A stretch of DNA of 39,270 nt, taken from contig JALOTB010000022.1 of NCBI GenBank assembly GCA_025458165.1, positions 1 through 39,270 of the forward strand, written 5' to 3'. Positions 17,201 through 25,255 of this stretch are shown piece after piece; the stretch's first letter is position 1; each line of letters begins with the position of its first letter. The notes under the pieces are model-generated. The model was given only the letters and a program-made list of their open reading frames with translations, was not told where the DNA came from and did no database searches. A program made the position numbers and the translations under genes. The DNA comes from Chromatiaceae bacterium (GTDB taxonomy: Bacteria; Pseudomonadota; Gammaproteobacteria; Chromatiales; Chromatiaceae).

Positions 17201-17492
17201 CAACACCCTGGGTGAGCTCTGCGATACCCTGAAACTCTGGGGCTCTGTACGAGAGGCCGAGACCCTGGCCATCGAGCATGTCCGGGGGCAGAGATCTGGC
17301 ATTCCGGAACAGGCGGCCAAGCGGCTCGAGGAGGAGCTCCGCCCCGAGATTGGCTACCTGAAGTGGAGGCAGGGTTGCTACGCGCCGCAGGAGACGGACC
17401 GCGAGATCGAGGCAAGGCTGCGGCTGATCGAGGCGGTACGCAACGAACGGGTCGAAGTGGAAGCCGTCGCGGTCATTGTCGGTGTGAGATGA
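14232..17492 (+). CDS. dpdE: DpdE, SNF2/RapA-like helicase
   Basis: A 1086-residue SF2 helicase of the SNF2/RapA group. The first 120 residues form strand-rich, SH3-like tandem units (GVLVRN, GQVRGRDPNGILSVRFPWG), as in RapA. The motor follows: LADEVGLGKTIEAG at 187-200 (motif I), VVIDEAHQFPP at 290-300 (DEAH), LALSATPSKRE (motif III), VLVSDELGGEGRNFQNA and EQRVGRLDRVGRGG near 690 (motifs V and VI). In the Salmonella cluster dpdE belongs to the genes needed for the restriction-like phenotype, not for modification. Gene order E-F-G-H-I is kept here. It begins 79 bases after dpdB and is joined to dpdF by an ATGA overlap. Confidence 0.93.
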   Translation: MWQTGVLVRNIDNPDFGPGQVRGRDPNGILSVRFPWGSTDGHFDPGRSPIERYKLFGGTPVQCQVDGLEKPLLGIVLGVVDHDDEDEVFSYKVGVFVDDDVREFTVPETDLFPLPPASNASIDIFKALHWQGPKRFFRRWRLRNLESRWLEDSGGIPSLLGARIHPLGHQIYAVRRILWDRAPRFILADEVGLGKTIEAGLVIQSLMADKPDLRVLVVAPGAMARQWQTELYLRFGALVFKHLDGATWAGLSRAARAALLESPRLVVTTTVLQTDPSLGNALREANWDLVVIDEAHQFPPGSALYGLFHDLARHSPGVLALSATPSKREIASLAGLLALVAPDVYEPDNRQALFERIQVQREVWDKLHLTRSFMDAASDSGEDLEAEDLSYLADEWGEVLPQDEVVSGFLDRLRGGERRAADELVAYVQEYHRLDHRIVRTRRSTLQRENRHWSGRQLEVHRYASSTSEAVLANHVESLPASDRQDAMQAALRGLYLRKFSTTPSHFTAFLTLRSAAISDGRLNDVGLDPIALLTADPGPADEELIIDRIVLGARPLENERAWLDSAIGLARDWQAESGLSGRVHALREWLSTHLAASPAHQVLVFAQDMGVVEELTQILQAELPDYPLRCFHHGMDESDLAQVALQFQRNKACRVLVSDELGGEGRNFQNASALVHFDLPWSVARVEQRVGRLDRVGRGGDRPVLSVVLQGPSAMEAALLDAHGEVFKVLVRSVGGLEYALPHLQLELNHAICEGAEAVFAIRSSLAERVAQELQDVDESFELSLDASRLQLKDAQDLAEMLDEPVDLGQEGTTLTKWAGELGMSTRQLPDQTWKLEWTAEQLRRPLVGIGNSGFVSGTFSRQLALEDERQQFLGPGHPLVDTLMHDLAHSSEGRASVMLVQLGPRYHRRLFALVLGRCDLGLGGTDEADLPQGLRLRARRHIWPEVQPALVELYPGEEPGASMVQDAELTFQLRSPDALKAQYQKLPPNTLGELCDTLKLWGSVREAETLAIEHVRGQRSGIPEQAAKRLEEELRPEIGYLKWRQGCYAPQETDREIEARLRLIEAVRNERVEVEAVAVIVGVR

Positions 17493-20095
17493 GCGCTGAG
17501 GGGACAGGGAACGGTGGGCTGCAGGACATGCTAGCTTCCATCGACGTGGGATTGCAGGGGGGAGACGGCGATACTCAGGCTCTAGAAGAGCCGGACCGCT
17601 GGCGTCTAAAGGGCATGCGCCGCTGCTTGTGCATACTGGGCGATGCCGGCGCCTCCCTCGCCGACCGCGGGGCCGTTCTGCGGGAGTTGACGCGACTTGC
17701 CGGTGGCACCTACTCACTAGCCGCCGACGGCCTCGGCATCGCGGAGCCGCGCTGGTCCGAGCTTCGCCGCTTCGGCCTGAGCATCCGCCGAACGCCGGAC
17801 GGCGACGCGAAGCTGCTGTTGCTGGACGACGAGCACCTTCCCGATGTCTTGACGAGCGCCCTTCGGCTGGACCCGTACCCACGGCGTCCCTATCCGCCGG
17901 CGATACCCGATGCGATCCTGGAGCGCCTGACCCCCTACGCCAGTTACCGGACACCCACCCAGAAGGCGGCGGCACGAAACCTCGTCACCATGCCGCCGGC
18001 GGCCACCCTGTCCGTCACCATGCCCACCGGCTCTGGAAAGAGCCTGTTATTCCAATTCGGGACCCTGTGGTGGCGCACGCAAGAGCCTTTCGCCTGTTCA
18101 CTCGTCATCGTCCCCACCAAGGCGCTTGCCTACGACCATGAGCGCAGTGCACGGGCCATCCCGGGCCTGGAAGGGAGCCGCGCCGCCACCGGCGAACTGG
18201 GCGTGGCGGAACTGGAAGAGCTGCTGATCGCCTTCAACCGGGGTGAGATCCCGCTGCTGTTCATTTCCCCCGAGCTGGCCCTGGGCAGAGCCAGGTCGAC
18301 ACTCCTAGACGCGGCAAAGCCGCAGGGTGAGAAGCCCAGTGCCGCACGGGGCCGTCTGGTCGCCCTCTTCATCGACGAGGCCCACATCGTCGAGAGTTGG
18401 GGACGGAGTTTTCGCCCCGATTTCCAGCGCGTTCCCTCGCTGGTGGCGTCTTTGCGCGAGCGTAACCCTGAGCTCCGCGTGCTTCTCCTTTCCGCCACCC
18501 TGGGGGAGGAGGCCCGCAGGGAACTCCAGCGCGGCTACGCGCAAAACGCCGCGTTCCTGGCCATCGACGCCCAGGCTGTCAGGTACGAGCTCGACATGGT
18601 CTCCTTGGTAGAGCCCTCTGAGGCCACCCGGGATGACACCGTGTTACGCCTGATGGACTGCGTACCCCGCCCCTGCATCCTCTACACGACCAAGGTGGCT
18701 CACGCCCGCGCTCTGTTCGAGCGGGTCTGGCAGGAAGGGGGATACCGACGCGTCGCACTGTTCACCGGCGAGATCGAAGACGCGGCGGAGCGCCGGCGGA
18801 TCGTGCACGCCTGGAGCGAGGACCGGCTCGACCTGGTCGTCGCCACCTCGGCCTTCGGTCTCGGCATCGACAAGCAGGATGTGCGGGCGGTCGTCCACGC
18901 CTGCATCCCCGAGAGCGCCGCCCGCTACTACCAGGAGATCGGGCGGGCCGCCCGCGACGGCCATCAGGCCCTCGCCCTCTGCGTGTGGCACAGAGAGCTT
19001 GGGAGTCAGTGGAACGGCAAGGACGACCGCTCCCTGGCCTACGGACAGGCGACCCGCCAATGGCTCAAGGTCGACATGTCCGTCGAACGATGGCACGCAA
19101 TCCTGCGGGAGACGAGCCTGCGAGGAGGATACGAGCTCAAAGACGGCAAGCAATTCATGAACGTCCCGTTGGACGCGCTTCGCGCCAACCTGGGACGCGA
19201 TTCGTCGGACTACAACCGAAACTGGAATCGAACCTTGCTGAACCTGCTTCAGCGCGCCGGGGCCATTGCGGTACACGCTGTCGAGGAGGGCGAGCACGAC
19301 GCACCCGTGTGGCGTATCGAGGTGCTGGATATGCGGATCCTGGACATCACGCCGCAGGGCGAGACGGTCTTGAGAGAGATCTTCTCGCTCCGCGACTCGG
19401 AGAAGCAGGCGGCCCGAAGGGACGTGGATCGTCTAGTGGCGGTGCTATCGGGCGACACCGATTGGTGCCGTCTGGGAACCCTATTCGAGGCAGTGGAGGC
19501 GGGGACACCCTCCGTCGAGGAATGTGGCCGCTGCGACTGGTGCCGGGCCAACGAAATCGCCCCGCCCTCCCAAGTGCCGTTCAAGGGCCTCGCGGAAATC
19601 TGGCCCGAGCCGTCCCCGTTGAGGCGCACGCGATTGCCGGCCGGGATTACCGTTATCCGCCCTGCGGATGGCGGGGACGCAAGCGGCCTCGCCCGCTTGC
19701 TGGCGAGGCTTGCAGGCGCGGGTGTCGAGCAGTTCATCGTGCCCGACGGGCTCGGCGGGGACGTGGCCCACCAGCTAAGCGCCCTGCCGGTCGCTGCCGG
19801 CCTGGTGCTGGAAGACCGCCACCTGCTCGACCGCTCCGGCTGGGCCCTGGTGGGCCTGCCGACGGCGGTATTGTTGTCGCCAGACGCACGCCAGGTCGAT
19901 GCCCTTTATCTTCGCTGCGAAGACTGGGGCGCCGCCTATCCACGCCGACCGCTGCTGCTGGTCGCCCCGCCGGGGCTGGAGCTGCGCGGCAGACCTCTGG
20001 AGCAGATCGCGTCGAGGATGGCGCCATACGGTGAGGCCGCATTGGATAACTGGGCATTGCCCGAGACAACGTCAGGGGAGACGAACGAGTCATGA
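17489..20095 (+). CDS. dpdF: DpdF, RecQ-like DNA helicase
   Basis: An 868-residue SF2 helicase of the RecQ type. Motif 0/I: RTPTQKAAARNLV before MPTGSGKSLLFQF (Walker A 179-185). The DEAH box is at 296-299 in FIDEAHIVESWGRSFRPDF, motif III is LLLSATLGEEA, and motif VI is QEIGRAARDG (483-491). A C-terminal CGRCDWC (Cys679, Cys682, Cys685) resembles the RecQ zinc-binding subdomain. The final 170 residues are not recognised. The start is ATG at 17489, which overlaps the dpdE stop. It probably unwinds or remodels DNA in the restriction arm. Confidence 0.93.
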   Translation: MSAEGTGNGGLQDMLASIDVGLQGGDGDTQALEEPDRWRLKGMRRCLCILGDAGASLADRGAVLRELTRLAGGTYSLAADGLGIAEPRWSELRRFGLSIRRTPDGDAKLLLLDDEHLPDVLTSALRLDPYPRRPYPPAIPDAILERLTPYASYRTPTQKAAARNLVTMPPAATLSVTMPTGSGKSLLFQFGTLWWRTQEPFACSLVIVPTKALAYDHERSARAIPGLEGSRAATGELGVAELEELLIAFNRGEIPLLFISPELALGRARSTLLDAAKPQGEKPSAARGRLVALFIDEAHIVESWGRSFRPDFQRVPSLVASLRERNPELRVLLLSATLGEEARRELQRGYAQNAAFLAIDAQAVRYELDMVSLVEPSEATRDDTVLRLMDCVPRPCILYTTKVAHARALFERVWQEGGYRRVALFTGEIEDAAERRRIVHAWSEDRLDLVVATSAFGLGIDKQDVRAVVHACIPESAARYYQEIGRAARDGHQALALCVWHRELGSQWNGKDDRSLAYGQATRQWLKVDMSVERWHAILRETSLRGGYELKDGKQFMNVPLDALRANLGRDSSDYNRNWNRTLLNLLQRAGAIAVHAVEEGEHDAPVWRIEVLDMRILDITPQGETVLREIFSLRDSEKQAARRDVDRLVAVLSGDTDWCRLGTLFEAVEAGTPSVEECGRCDWCRANEIAPPSQVPFKGLAEIWPEPSPLRRTRLPAGITVIRPADGGDASGLARLLARLAGAGVEQFIVPDGLGGDVAHQLSALPVAAGLVLEDRHLLDRSGWALVGLPTAVLLSPDARQVDALYLRCEDWGAAYPRRPLLLVAPPGLELRGRPLEQIASRMAPYGEAALDNWALPETTSGETNES

Positions 20096-20985
20096 GCTTG
20101 ATGTCGGACACCCAGGGAACCCCGGCGCGCGTCTGGTCCCTGGTCAACCTCCTGCAAGCGCACGACGGCGAGTTGAGCAGGGACGGCATCAAGATCTGGA
20201 TCGACCCCTTCGACACGGATACCCAGGGCACCGCCATCCAGAACACGACAGGCGCGGCGGCGAGCCTGGATCTGGTCGAGTCGGACCGTGCAGCAGGTTC
20301 CCTCCGGTTGCTTGCGGGCGATCTGCCGGGCACCCTTACAGGCTTTGCGGACTGGGTCCACGCCAAGCTCGTGGCGACCGCGCCGGAGCACGGCAACAGC
20401 GTGGTCCTGGAGGCGTACGCCTGGTTTGTCGCCACCTGTGCCCGGGAAAAGGGCACCATCTGGATCGAGCGCGAGAGCGCGGACAGTCTGACGGAAAGGA
20501 TCCGGGTCGATCTCACGTCCGAAACGGAACAGGGCAGATTCAACAAGACCCGGTATCCGCGCTGGCGCGACTGGATCGCATTCCTGGGCCTCGGCCTCGA
20601 CTTGCCGATCCCCCGCGGCCAGTCGTTCTATCCGTCAGCCGCCATCCGGCTTGAGCGGGAGACCGCCGCTTTACGCGACCGCTTCGGCACCGGTGAGGAG
20701 ATCCCGGCGGAGACCTTCCTGAATGCCCTGGCTCAGCGAATGCCTTACCTCGATGGCGGAGACCTGTTTCGCACGGCGGCAACGCGAATCCGCTGGTCCC
20801 CGCCCCCGCGCCAACTCTCTATCGTCATCAGCTCCGCGCTGCGCGACCTGGACGACGACAGAGTGTTGGAGCTTACGATGCACGGCGATGCGCGCAATGC
20901 GTTCACGCTTCACCCCGACCCGACCCACAAGAAGCAGGCGTTCGTCGCCGTCGTACTGAAGCCAGGGGAGGGGGGAGATGGCTGA
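20092..20985 (+). CDS. dpdG: DpdG, Dpd restriction-associated protein of unknown fold
   Basis: A 297-residue protein without a motif I can name. It is assigned by gene order (between DpdF and DpdH), by its tight coupling (ATGA overlap with dpdF and 8 bases with dpdH) and by a length that suits the position. It has no signal peptide or membrane segment. Segments such as RYPRWRDWIAFLGLG and a C-terminal strand-rich part are seen but not interpretable. In Salmonella, dpdG is among the genes involved in restriction. A role as a partner of the DpdH ATPase is a guess from the overlap. Confidence 0.72.
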   Translation: MSLMSDTQGTPARVWSLVNLLQAHDGELSRDGIKIWIDPFDTDTQGTAIQNTTGAAASLDLVESDRAAGSLRLLAGDLPGTLTGFADWVHAKLVATAPEHGNSVVLEAYAWFVATCAREKGTIWIERESADSLTERIRVDLTSETEQGRFNKTRYPRWRDWIAFLGLGLDLPIPRGQSFYPSAAIRLERETAALRDRFGTGEEIPAETFLNALAQRMPYLDGGDLFRTAATRIRWSPPPRQLSIVISSALRDLDDDRVLELTMHGDARNAFTLHPDPTHKKQAFVAVVLKPGEGGDG

Positions 20986-23900
20986 GCTGCCCACCAAGGC
21001 ATGCTGGCAGGCAGACGACGCTCGGGTCATTCTGGCGAACGAGGCACTGGAGCGAAACGACGCCGTCTTTCTGGCGACTCACTCCGCGGTGGAGGACTTC
21101 AGGGTCAGCGGGAGTCATGCCAGTGACATCGTGGCACACACCGAGCAAGGGCTGCTCGACGCGCTGTCGGCGCCATCCACCTACCATGCGTTCTGCGTGG
21201 TGGAGGGTGAGCCCGGCTCCGGCAAGTCCCACCTCATTCGCTGGCTCGCGGTTCGCTGGCCCGAGGAAGAGCCCTTGCGGCCGCTGTTGATCCAGCGTCT
21301 GGACGGCAGTCTGCAAGGGACGCTGCGGCAGTTGCAGCAGGCGCTGCCGGACGAGCACCAACACCTGTTCGACCAGATCGGCCGTCCCCAGGACCGGACT
21401 CTCTCCGGACGTGCCGGGTTGTTCTTGAAGACGTTGGCCCAGTCCCTGCGGCCGAATTTCTTCGTGAATCCACCCGAAGACGCCGAGTGGTGCGCACGAT
21501 TCGGTCTGGCTGAGCTGCTGGACGACTCCGCTCTGATCGATCAATGGAAGGCGCCCGAGCGCATCATCGAGCTCCTGTCCGGAAAGAAGGGTAAGCGCGA
21601 CCAGGAGTTGGCGCGCTTCAACCTCAAGGACATGGCGGATCTTGAACAGTTGCTGCGCCCGCTGGGGGCGCCGACACCCAGGGCCGTGCGCTTCAAGAAT
21701 GAGCTGAAGAAAGAGGCGGAGGCGATTCGCCAGTCGAGCCGGCAGGAGTTGGCCAACCCGAGCGCCCAGGAAGACCTCCGGCGTCGCTTCGACTATAGCT
21801 ACAAGCTGGTAGATGCTCTCAACGAGCGCCACAACAGTGCGGTTCAGAACGTCCTCGGCATCTCCTCCGACGGCCTCAAGGAACTGTTCCTTCGCCTACG
21901 TCGCGAGTTGCGTGATCGCCGCCTCGTGCTGCTCCTGGAGGACATCACTGCCTGGGAGGGAGTCGACCGGCAACTGATCGACGTTCTAGTCACCAATGTG
22001 GAGACCCGCCAAGAGCAGGACCTGTGCCCCATGGTCTCCGTGGTGGGCGTAACGCCCGCCTATTTCCAGAACAAGAGCTTTCAGGCGAACTACTTCCAGC
22101 GCATCACGCACCACGTTCAGCTTGGGAATCCAAGCAGCACGCAGGTCTACCAGGAAGTGTCCGCCCTACAAACGCAGGAGTCCCAGATCGCCTTTGCGGC
22201 GAGATATCTGCGTGCTACCCGGGTCGGCGTGGAGCGGCTGACAGAGTGGAATGGCGGCCCGGATCCAGTTCCCAATCCTTGTGAGTCCTGCCTTCACCGG
22301 GAGACCTGCCATCGCGAATTTGGGAGCTACCAGGGCATTGGACTCTTTCCCTTCACAGGTAAGGCGATCACCAGGCTCTACAGCGTCCTGCGGGACCCCC
22401 AGCACACGGCCACCTACCAGACACCCCGCGGCATGCTGCAAGGCGTCCTGTCCCCGACCTTACAGCACCCCCAGGCCCTCGACGCTGGCGACTATCCTGG
22501 CCCCGAGATCGAAACGGATCTTATCGGAGAGGATGATCGGAGGCTCTTCGAGCACGGGCAAATGGCCGAGATCCTGGAGGCGAGTGTCGAAAGCGGTCGG
22601 ATCCGCGAGCGGATGCGACGCCTGATCGCTTACTGGGGCAGGAAGGGTAGCGCCGCAACCCACACCGTGGCCGACGACGACGGGAGTCTCGTCTACGGCG
22701 GAGTTCGGCAAGGGATCTACCAGGCTCTGGGACTGCCGTGGCTTGGTTCCGAGACACCTGACGGGTCTCGTACCGGGGAGGAACGGAAACCTGCCCCTGA
22801 ACCGGCGAGAACCGAGAAGCCAACGTCCCCCGGGACCGCCACAGGGACAACCAGTGGTGCACGAACGGGTACGCAAGGGCAAGAAGGAACTGGCCGGCCG
22901 GGGACCCCAGATGGCCGGCGGTCCATGACTGCAACCCAGTTGCTTCGCGTTAAGCAGGATATCGCGCGTTGGAGCGAGGGCAAAAAGCCCGAGCGGCCCA
23001 CGGAGCTCAATCGGCTCGCCTACGAGATCCTGGACAAATTGAACTGGGGCCACCTCGATATCTCCCCGTGGCTTCGATCGCGGTTGTTCACGGAAGACAC
23101 GGTGATCCTTCGCGACACCAAACCTGCGCGACTCCAGCACTTGGTCCTCGAACGGGAGGCCTGGGTGAAAAAGGGCATCGAGGCATATCAGGTGCTACGT
23201 ACCGGCGGTGAGGGCTTGCAACCGTCGGAGGTCGAGGCCCATCGACGTGCGTATGCGATGACGCAACGCAAGCTCGCAACGGCGACGAAAGCGAAGGTGC
23301 GAGATCGATTGCCCGCCTTAGAGAACGGTGAGCCCTGGGACATTCTCGGCACAGCCACCCAGGTCCTGCTAGCCAGGGCATGGCTGCGCGGAAATGTATC
23401 CCCCCTGGCCGCGAGTTGGGAGCAGTGGCGCGCCGTGATTTGCGACGAAGGGCCACCGCTCAGCAACCCCCAGGACCGGGTCGAGGTGTGGAACACACTG
23501 GTGGATTCCTCCGGCGGCATCCATCCCACCCTGCGGACCCTGTTGCGGGTGTCCCTGACGTTGCCCCAGTACCAGCCGGACCCGAACCAGCAGCATTTGG
23601 ATACGTCGCTGGCGCTAGTCAGCGGTGAACTGGTGAAGGCGCTGCAAAGCCTGCGGCAGACCTTCAGTGCCTTGCCCCAGCCGGCGTCTACCCAGGGCTT
23701 GGGCGAGAAGCTATCAGAGCTAAAGCGGCTGACGGAGGTGGCCGCAGCTGTAAGCCAACGACTGAAGCTCATTCCACGCTACGAGGCCGATCGCCTCGTC
23801 GAGCGGGCACGAACCGTCGAAGGCAGGTGCAGAAGCGCCACCATTCGCTATCACATGCAACGGGTCGACGGCGTGGTGGAGGCGGTCGCCGGACACTTCC

Positions 23901-24292
23901 CCAACCAGGTATCAGGGCAGGCCCAGGAGTGGCGCACGGCGAGGCAGAGGCTCAAAGCCCAAGGTTTCCTGGACAGCGGGGCCGAGTATGCCGGTGCTGT
24001 CGTTGAGGACTTTATTGATCGGGTAGCGAAAGGCGATATCTCGCCATCAGACGACCGTGCGCAGGCCCTGGCGTGGGCGCTGGCCGCGCCGGCCAGCGCG
24101 CTGCGGACAGTTTACGAGGGTTTGGACACGGCGGAAAAGACGATTAGCGGACTGCTCCAGTACGTCGAGGAATACCTGAAAGGAAGCTCTGAGGCCGGTG
24201 GAACATTAGACGACGTGCACAGAATGGGCGAGCGGGTTCAGGTTGCCGCGGAATGCGCGATTATGGGCCTAAAGGATGGAAGAAATGGCTGA
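20978..24292 (+). CDS. dpdH: DpdH, large P-loop ATPase
   Basis: A 1104-residue protein with an AAA/STAND-like ATPase in its N-terminal third: VVEGEPGSGKSHLIRW with Walker A at 77-84, and the Walker B-like LVLLLEDI with Glu321-Asp322. Cys435, Cys438 and Cys444 (CESCLHRETCHRE) could hold a metal with the adjacent His. A low-complexity linker rich in Thr, Gly, Pro and Glu runs from about 590 to 650 and divides the protein. The C-terminal 450 residues are mostly helical and unassigned. Its place between DpdG and DpdI supports the name. In NTP-driven restriction systems such ATPases sense or translocate DNA, and that role is inferred here. Confidence 0.87.
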   Translation: MAELPTKACWQADDARVILANEALERNDAVFLATHSAVEDFRVSGSHASDIVAHTEQGLLDALSAPSTYHAFCVVEGEPGSGKSHLIRWLAVRWPEEEPLRPLLIQRLDGSLQGTLRQLQQALPDEHQHLFDQIGRPQDRTLSGRAGLFLKTLAQSLRPNFFVNPPEDAEWCARFGLAELLDDSALIDQWKAPERIIELLSGKKGKRDQELARFNLKDMADLEQLLRPLGAPTPRAVRFKNELKKEAEAIRQSSRQELANPSAQEDLRRRFDYSYKLVDALNERHNSAVQNVLGISSDGLKELFLRLRRELRDRRLVLLLEDITAWEGVDRQLIDVLVTNVETRQEQDLCPMVSVVGVTPAYFQNKSFQANYFQRITHHVQLGNPSSTQVYQEVSALQTQESQIAFAARYLRATRVGVERLTEWNGGPDPVPNPCESCLHRETCHREFGSYQGIGLFPFTGKAITRLYSVLRDPQHTATYQTPRGMLQGVLSPTLQHPQALDAGDYPGPEIETDLIGEDDRRLFEHGQMAEILEASVESGRIRERMRRLIAYWGRKGSAATHTVADDDGSLVYGGVRQGIYQALGLPWLGSETPDGSRTGEERKPAPEPARTEKPTSPGTATGTTSGARTGTQGQEGTGRPGTPDGRRSMTATQLLRVKQDIARWSEGKKPERPTELNRLAYEILDKLNWGHLDISPWLRSRLFTEDTVILRDTKPARLQHLVLEREAWVKKGIEAYQVLRTGGEGLQPSEVEAHRRAYAMTQRKLATATKAKVRDRLPALENGEPWDILGTATQVLLARAWLRGNVSPLAASWEQWRAVICDEGPPLSNPQDRVEVWNTLVDSSGGIHPTLRTLLRVSLTLPQYQPDPNQQHLDTSLALVSGELVKALQSLRQTFSALPQPASTQGLGEKLSELKRLTEVAAAVSQRLKLIPRYEADRLVERARTVEGRCRSATIRYHMQRVDGVVEAVAGHFPNQVSGQAQEWRTARQRLKAQGFLDSGAEYAGAVVEDFIDRVAKGDISPSDDRAQALAWALAAPASALRTVYEGLDTAEKTISGLLQYVEEYLKGSSEAGGTLDDVHRMGERVQVAAECAIMGLKDGRNG

Positions 24293-24995
24293 GGCAGTCG
24301 ACTTCGACCCACTGGAACGGTTGGAATCGTTGTTGGGTCGGATCGAGGAAGAGAAAAAGCGACGCCGTTTGGGCGGTGCCCTCGATGCTGCGGTTCGGGC
24401 CGCCAAGAGCGCTGAAAGCGCTATTGCGCGAATGGACCAACTTGCCGGCTTCACCGTCCTTGTAAGTGGCTTTCTTGACCAGTTAGACAAGGACCAGTGT
24501 CGCCGCCTGCTGAGCGCCACGAAAGAGGTGGGCCAGTTTCTCTCCTGCGCGACCGATGTAGAGACGCTGTGGGATGCGGCGAACCGAGTCTCACAACTGC
24601 CTGGCCAGATCGACCAACTCGACCAACTCATGCGCCGGGGCTGGAAGGCCAAGATCGACGAGGCTTTCTCTGCCACGGGCCGACTCGGTGGTGTTTTGCG
24701 AGAAATCCCAGAAACTCGGCAACTCGGAGCGGAAATGGAGGCGCTTATCCGGCGCGCCGAGCAACTCGGGTCGTCGCTCGAGGATGCGGAACAAAGCGCC
24801 AAGGAGTTTGACGTGCTGACGACGGACCGCGACCGTACCAAGGACAAGCTGGCAGAACTGGGGGCAGGGGAAGGCGTGGTGGAATTTCTCTTGGCTGTGG
24901 CGGAACAGGCTGCGACCCTGGCAAACGTGACAGCGGAGGTCCAGGGCTGGCTTGACGATAGAAACGCACTGGAACGTTTCAAGGTGGGGCTGTAG
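24285..24995 (+). CDS. dpdI: DpdI, coiled-coil protein of the Dpd restriction arm
   Basis: A 236-residue, almost wholly helical protein with long heptad-like stretches (LERLESLLGRIEEEKKRRR at 10-28, then repeated Leu/Ala heptads). No enzyme motif is visible. The start at ATG 24285 is chosen because AGGA at 24273-24276 gives 8-base spacing. ATG at 24276 is an alternative. It overlaps the dpdH stop by 8 bases and closes the dpdE-I operon. The name rests on position and size. A structural or scaffolding role with DpdH is plausible. A mobile-element-like insertion follows 32 bases after the stop. Confidence 0.7.
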   Translation: MAEAVDFDPLERLESLLGRIEEEKKRRRLGGALDAAVRAAKSAESAIARMDQLAGFTVLVSGFLDQLDKDQCRRLLSATKEVGQFLSCATDVETLWDAANRVSQLPGQIDQLDQLMRRGWKAKIDEAFSATGRLGGVLREIPETRQLGAEMEALIRRAEQLGSSLEDAEQSAKEFDVLTTDRDRTKDKLAELGAGEGVVEFLLAVAEQAATLANVTAEVQGWLDDRNALERFKVGL

Positions 24996-25000
24996 ACGAC

Positions 25001-25029
25001 TTGACAACCTTTTCCTTAAATCACTAAAG
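25001..25029 (+). promoter_or_regulatory. Weak promoter candidate interrupted by the MITE-like insertion
   Basis: A perfect minus-35 box TTGACA (25001-25006) follows dpdI directly. With a 17-18 base spacer the minus-10 would be CTAAAG or TAAAGG, which is poor, and it coincides with the left target-site copy of the 121-bp element. The original site before insertion would have read nearly the same. It might drive the helicase-nuclease set downstream. Confidence 0.25.
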
Positions 25030-25148
25030 GGGGTATCCATCTGAGTGCTGTTGGGGCAGTCTGCGGGGACGCAACTACCACTGGTTGTGCGCCCGCCAAT
25101 GTGAGACCACAACTGATAGGCGCTGCCGCACTCAGATGGACACCCCCT
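25028..25148. mobile_element. MITE-like non-autonomous element, 121 bp
   Basis: Terminal inverted repeats of 21 bp (25028-25048 and 25128-25148) match at 20 of 21 positions. The outer end is A followed by GGGGGTRTCCATCTGAGTGC. The element is flanked by a perfect 8-bp direct repeat ATCACTAA at 25020-25027 and 25149-25156, as expected for a target-site duplication. It has no coding capacity. The 8-bp duplication is compatible with several insertion-sequence families, which I cannot tell apart from the ends alone. The internal GTTGTG (25084-25089) and CACAAC (25108-25113) could form a small hairpin. Confidence 0.8.
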
Positions 25149-25255
25149 ATCACTAAAGCGATCAGAACAGCGGGTTTCCCGTGTCCGTGGTCCTGGAATT
25201 GGGGATGTACCTCGGACATCTAGAGTGGAGGTGGCACGTTTATGTAGGTGTGGAA

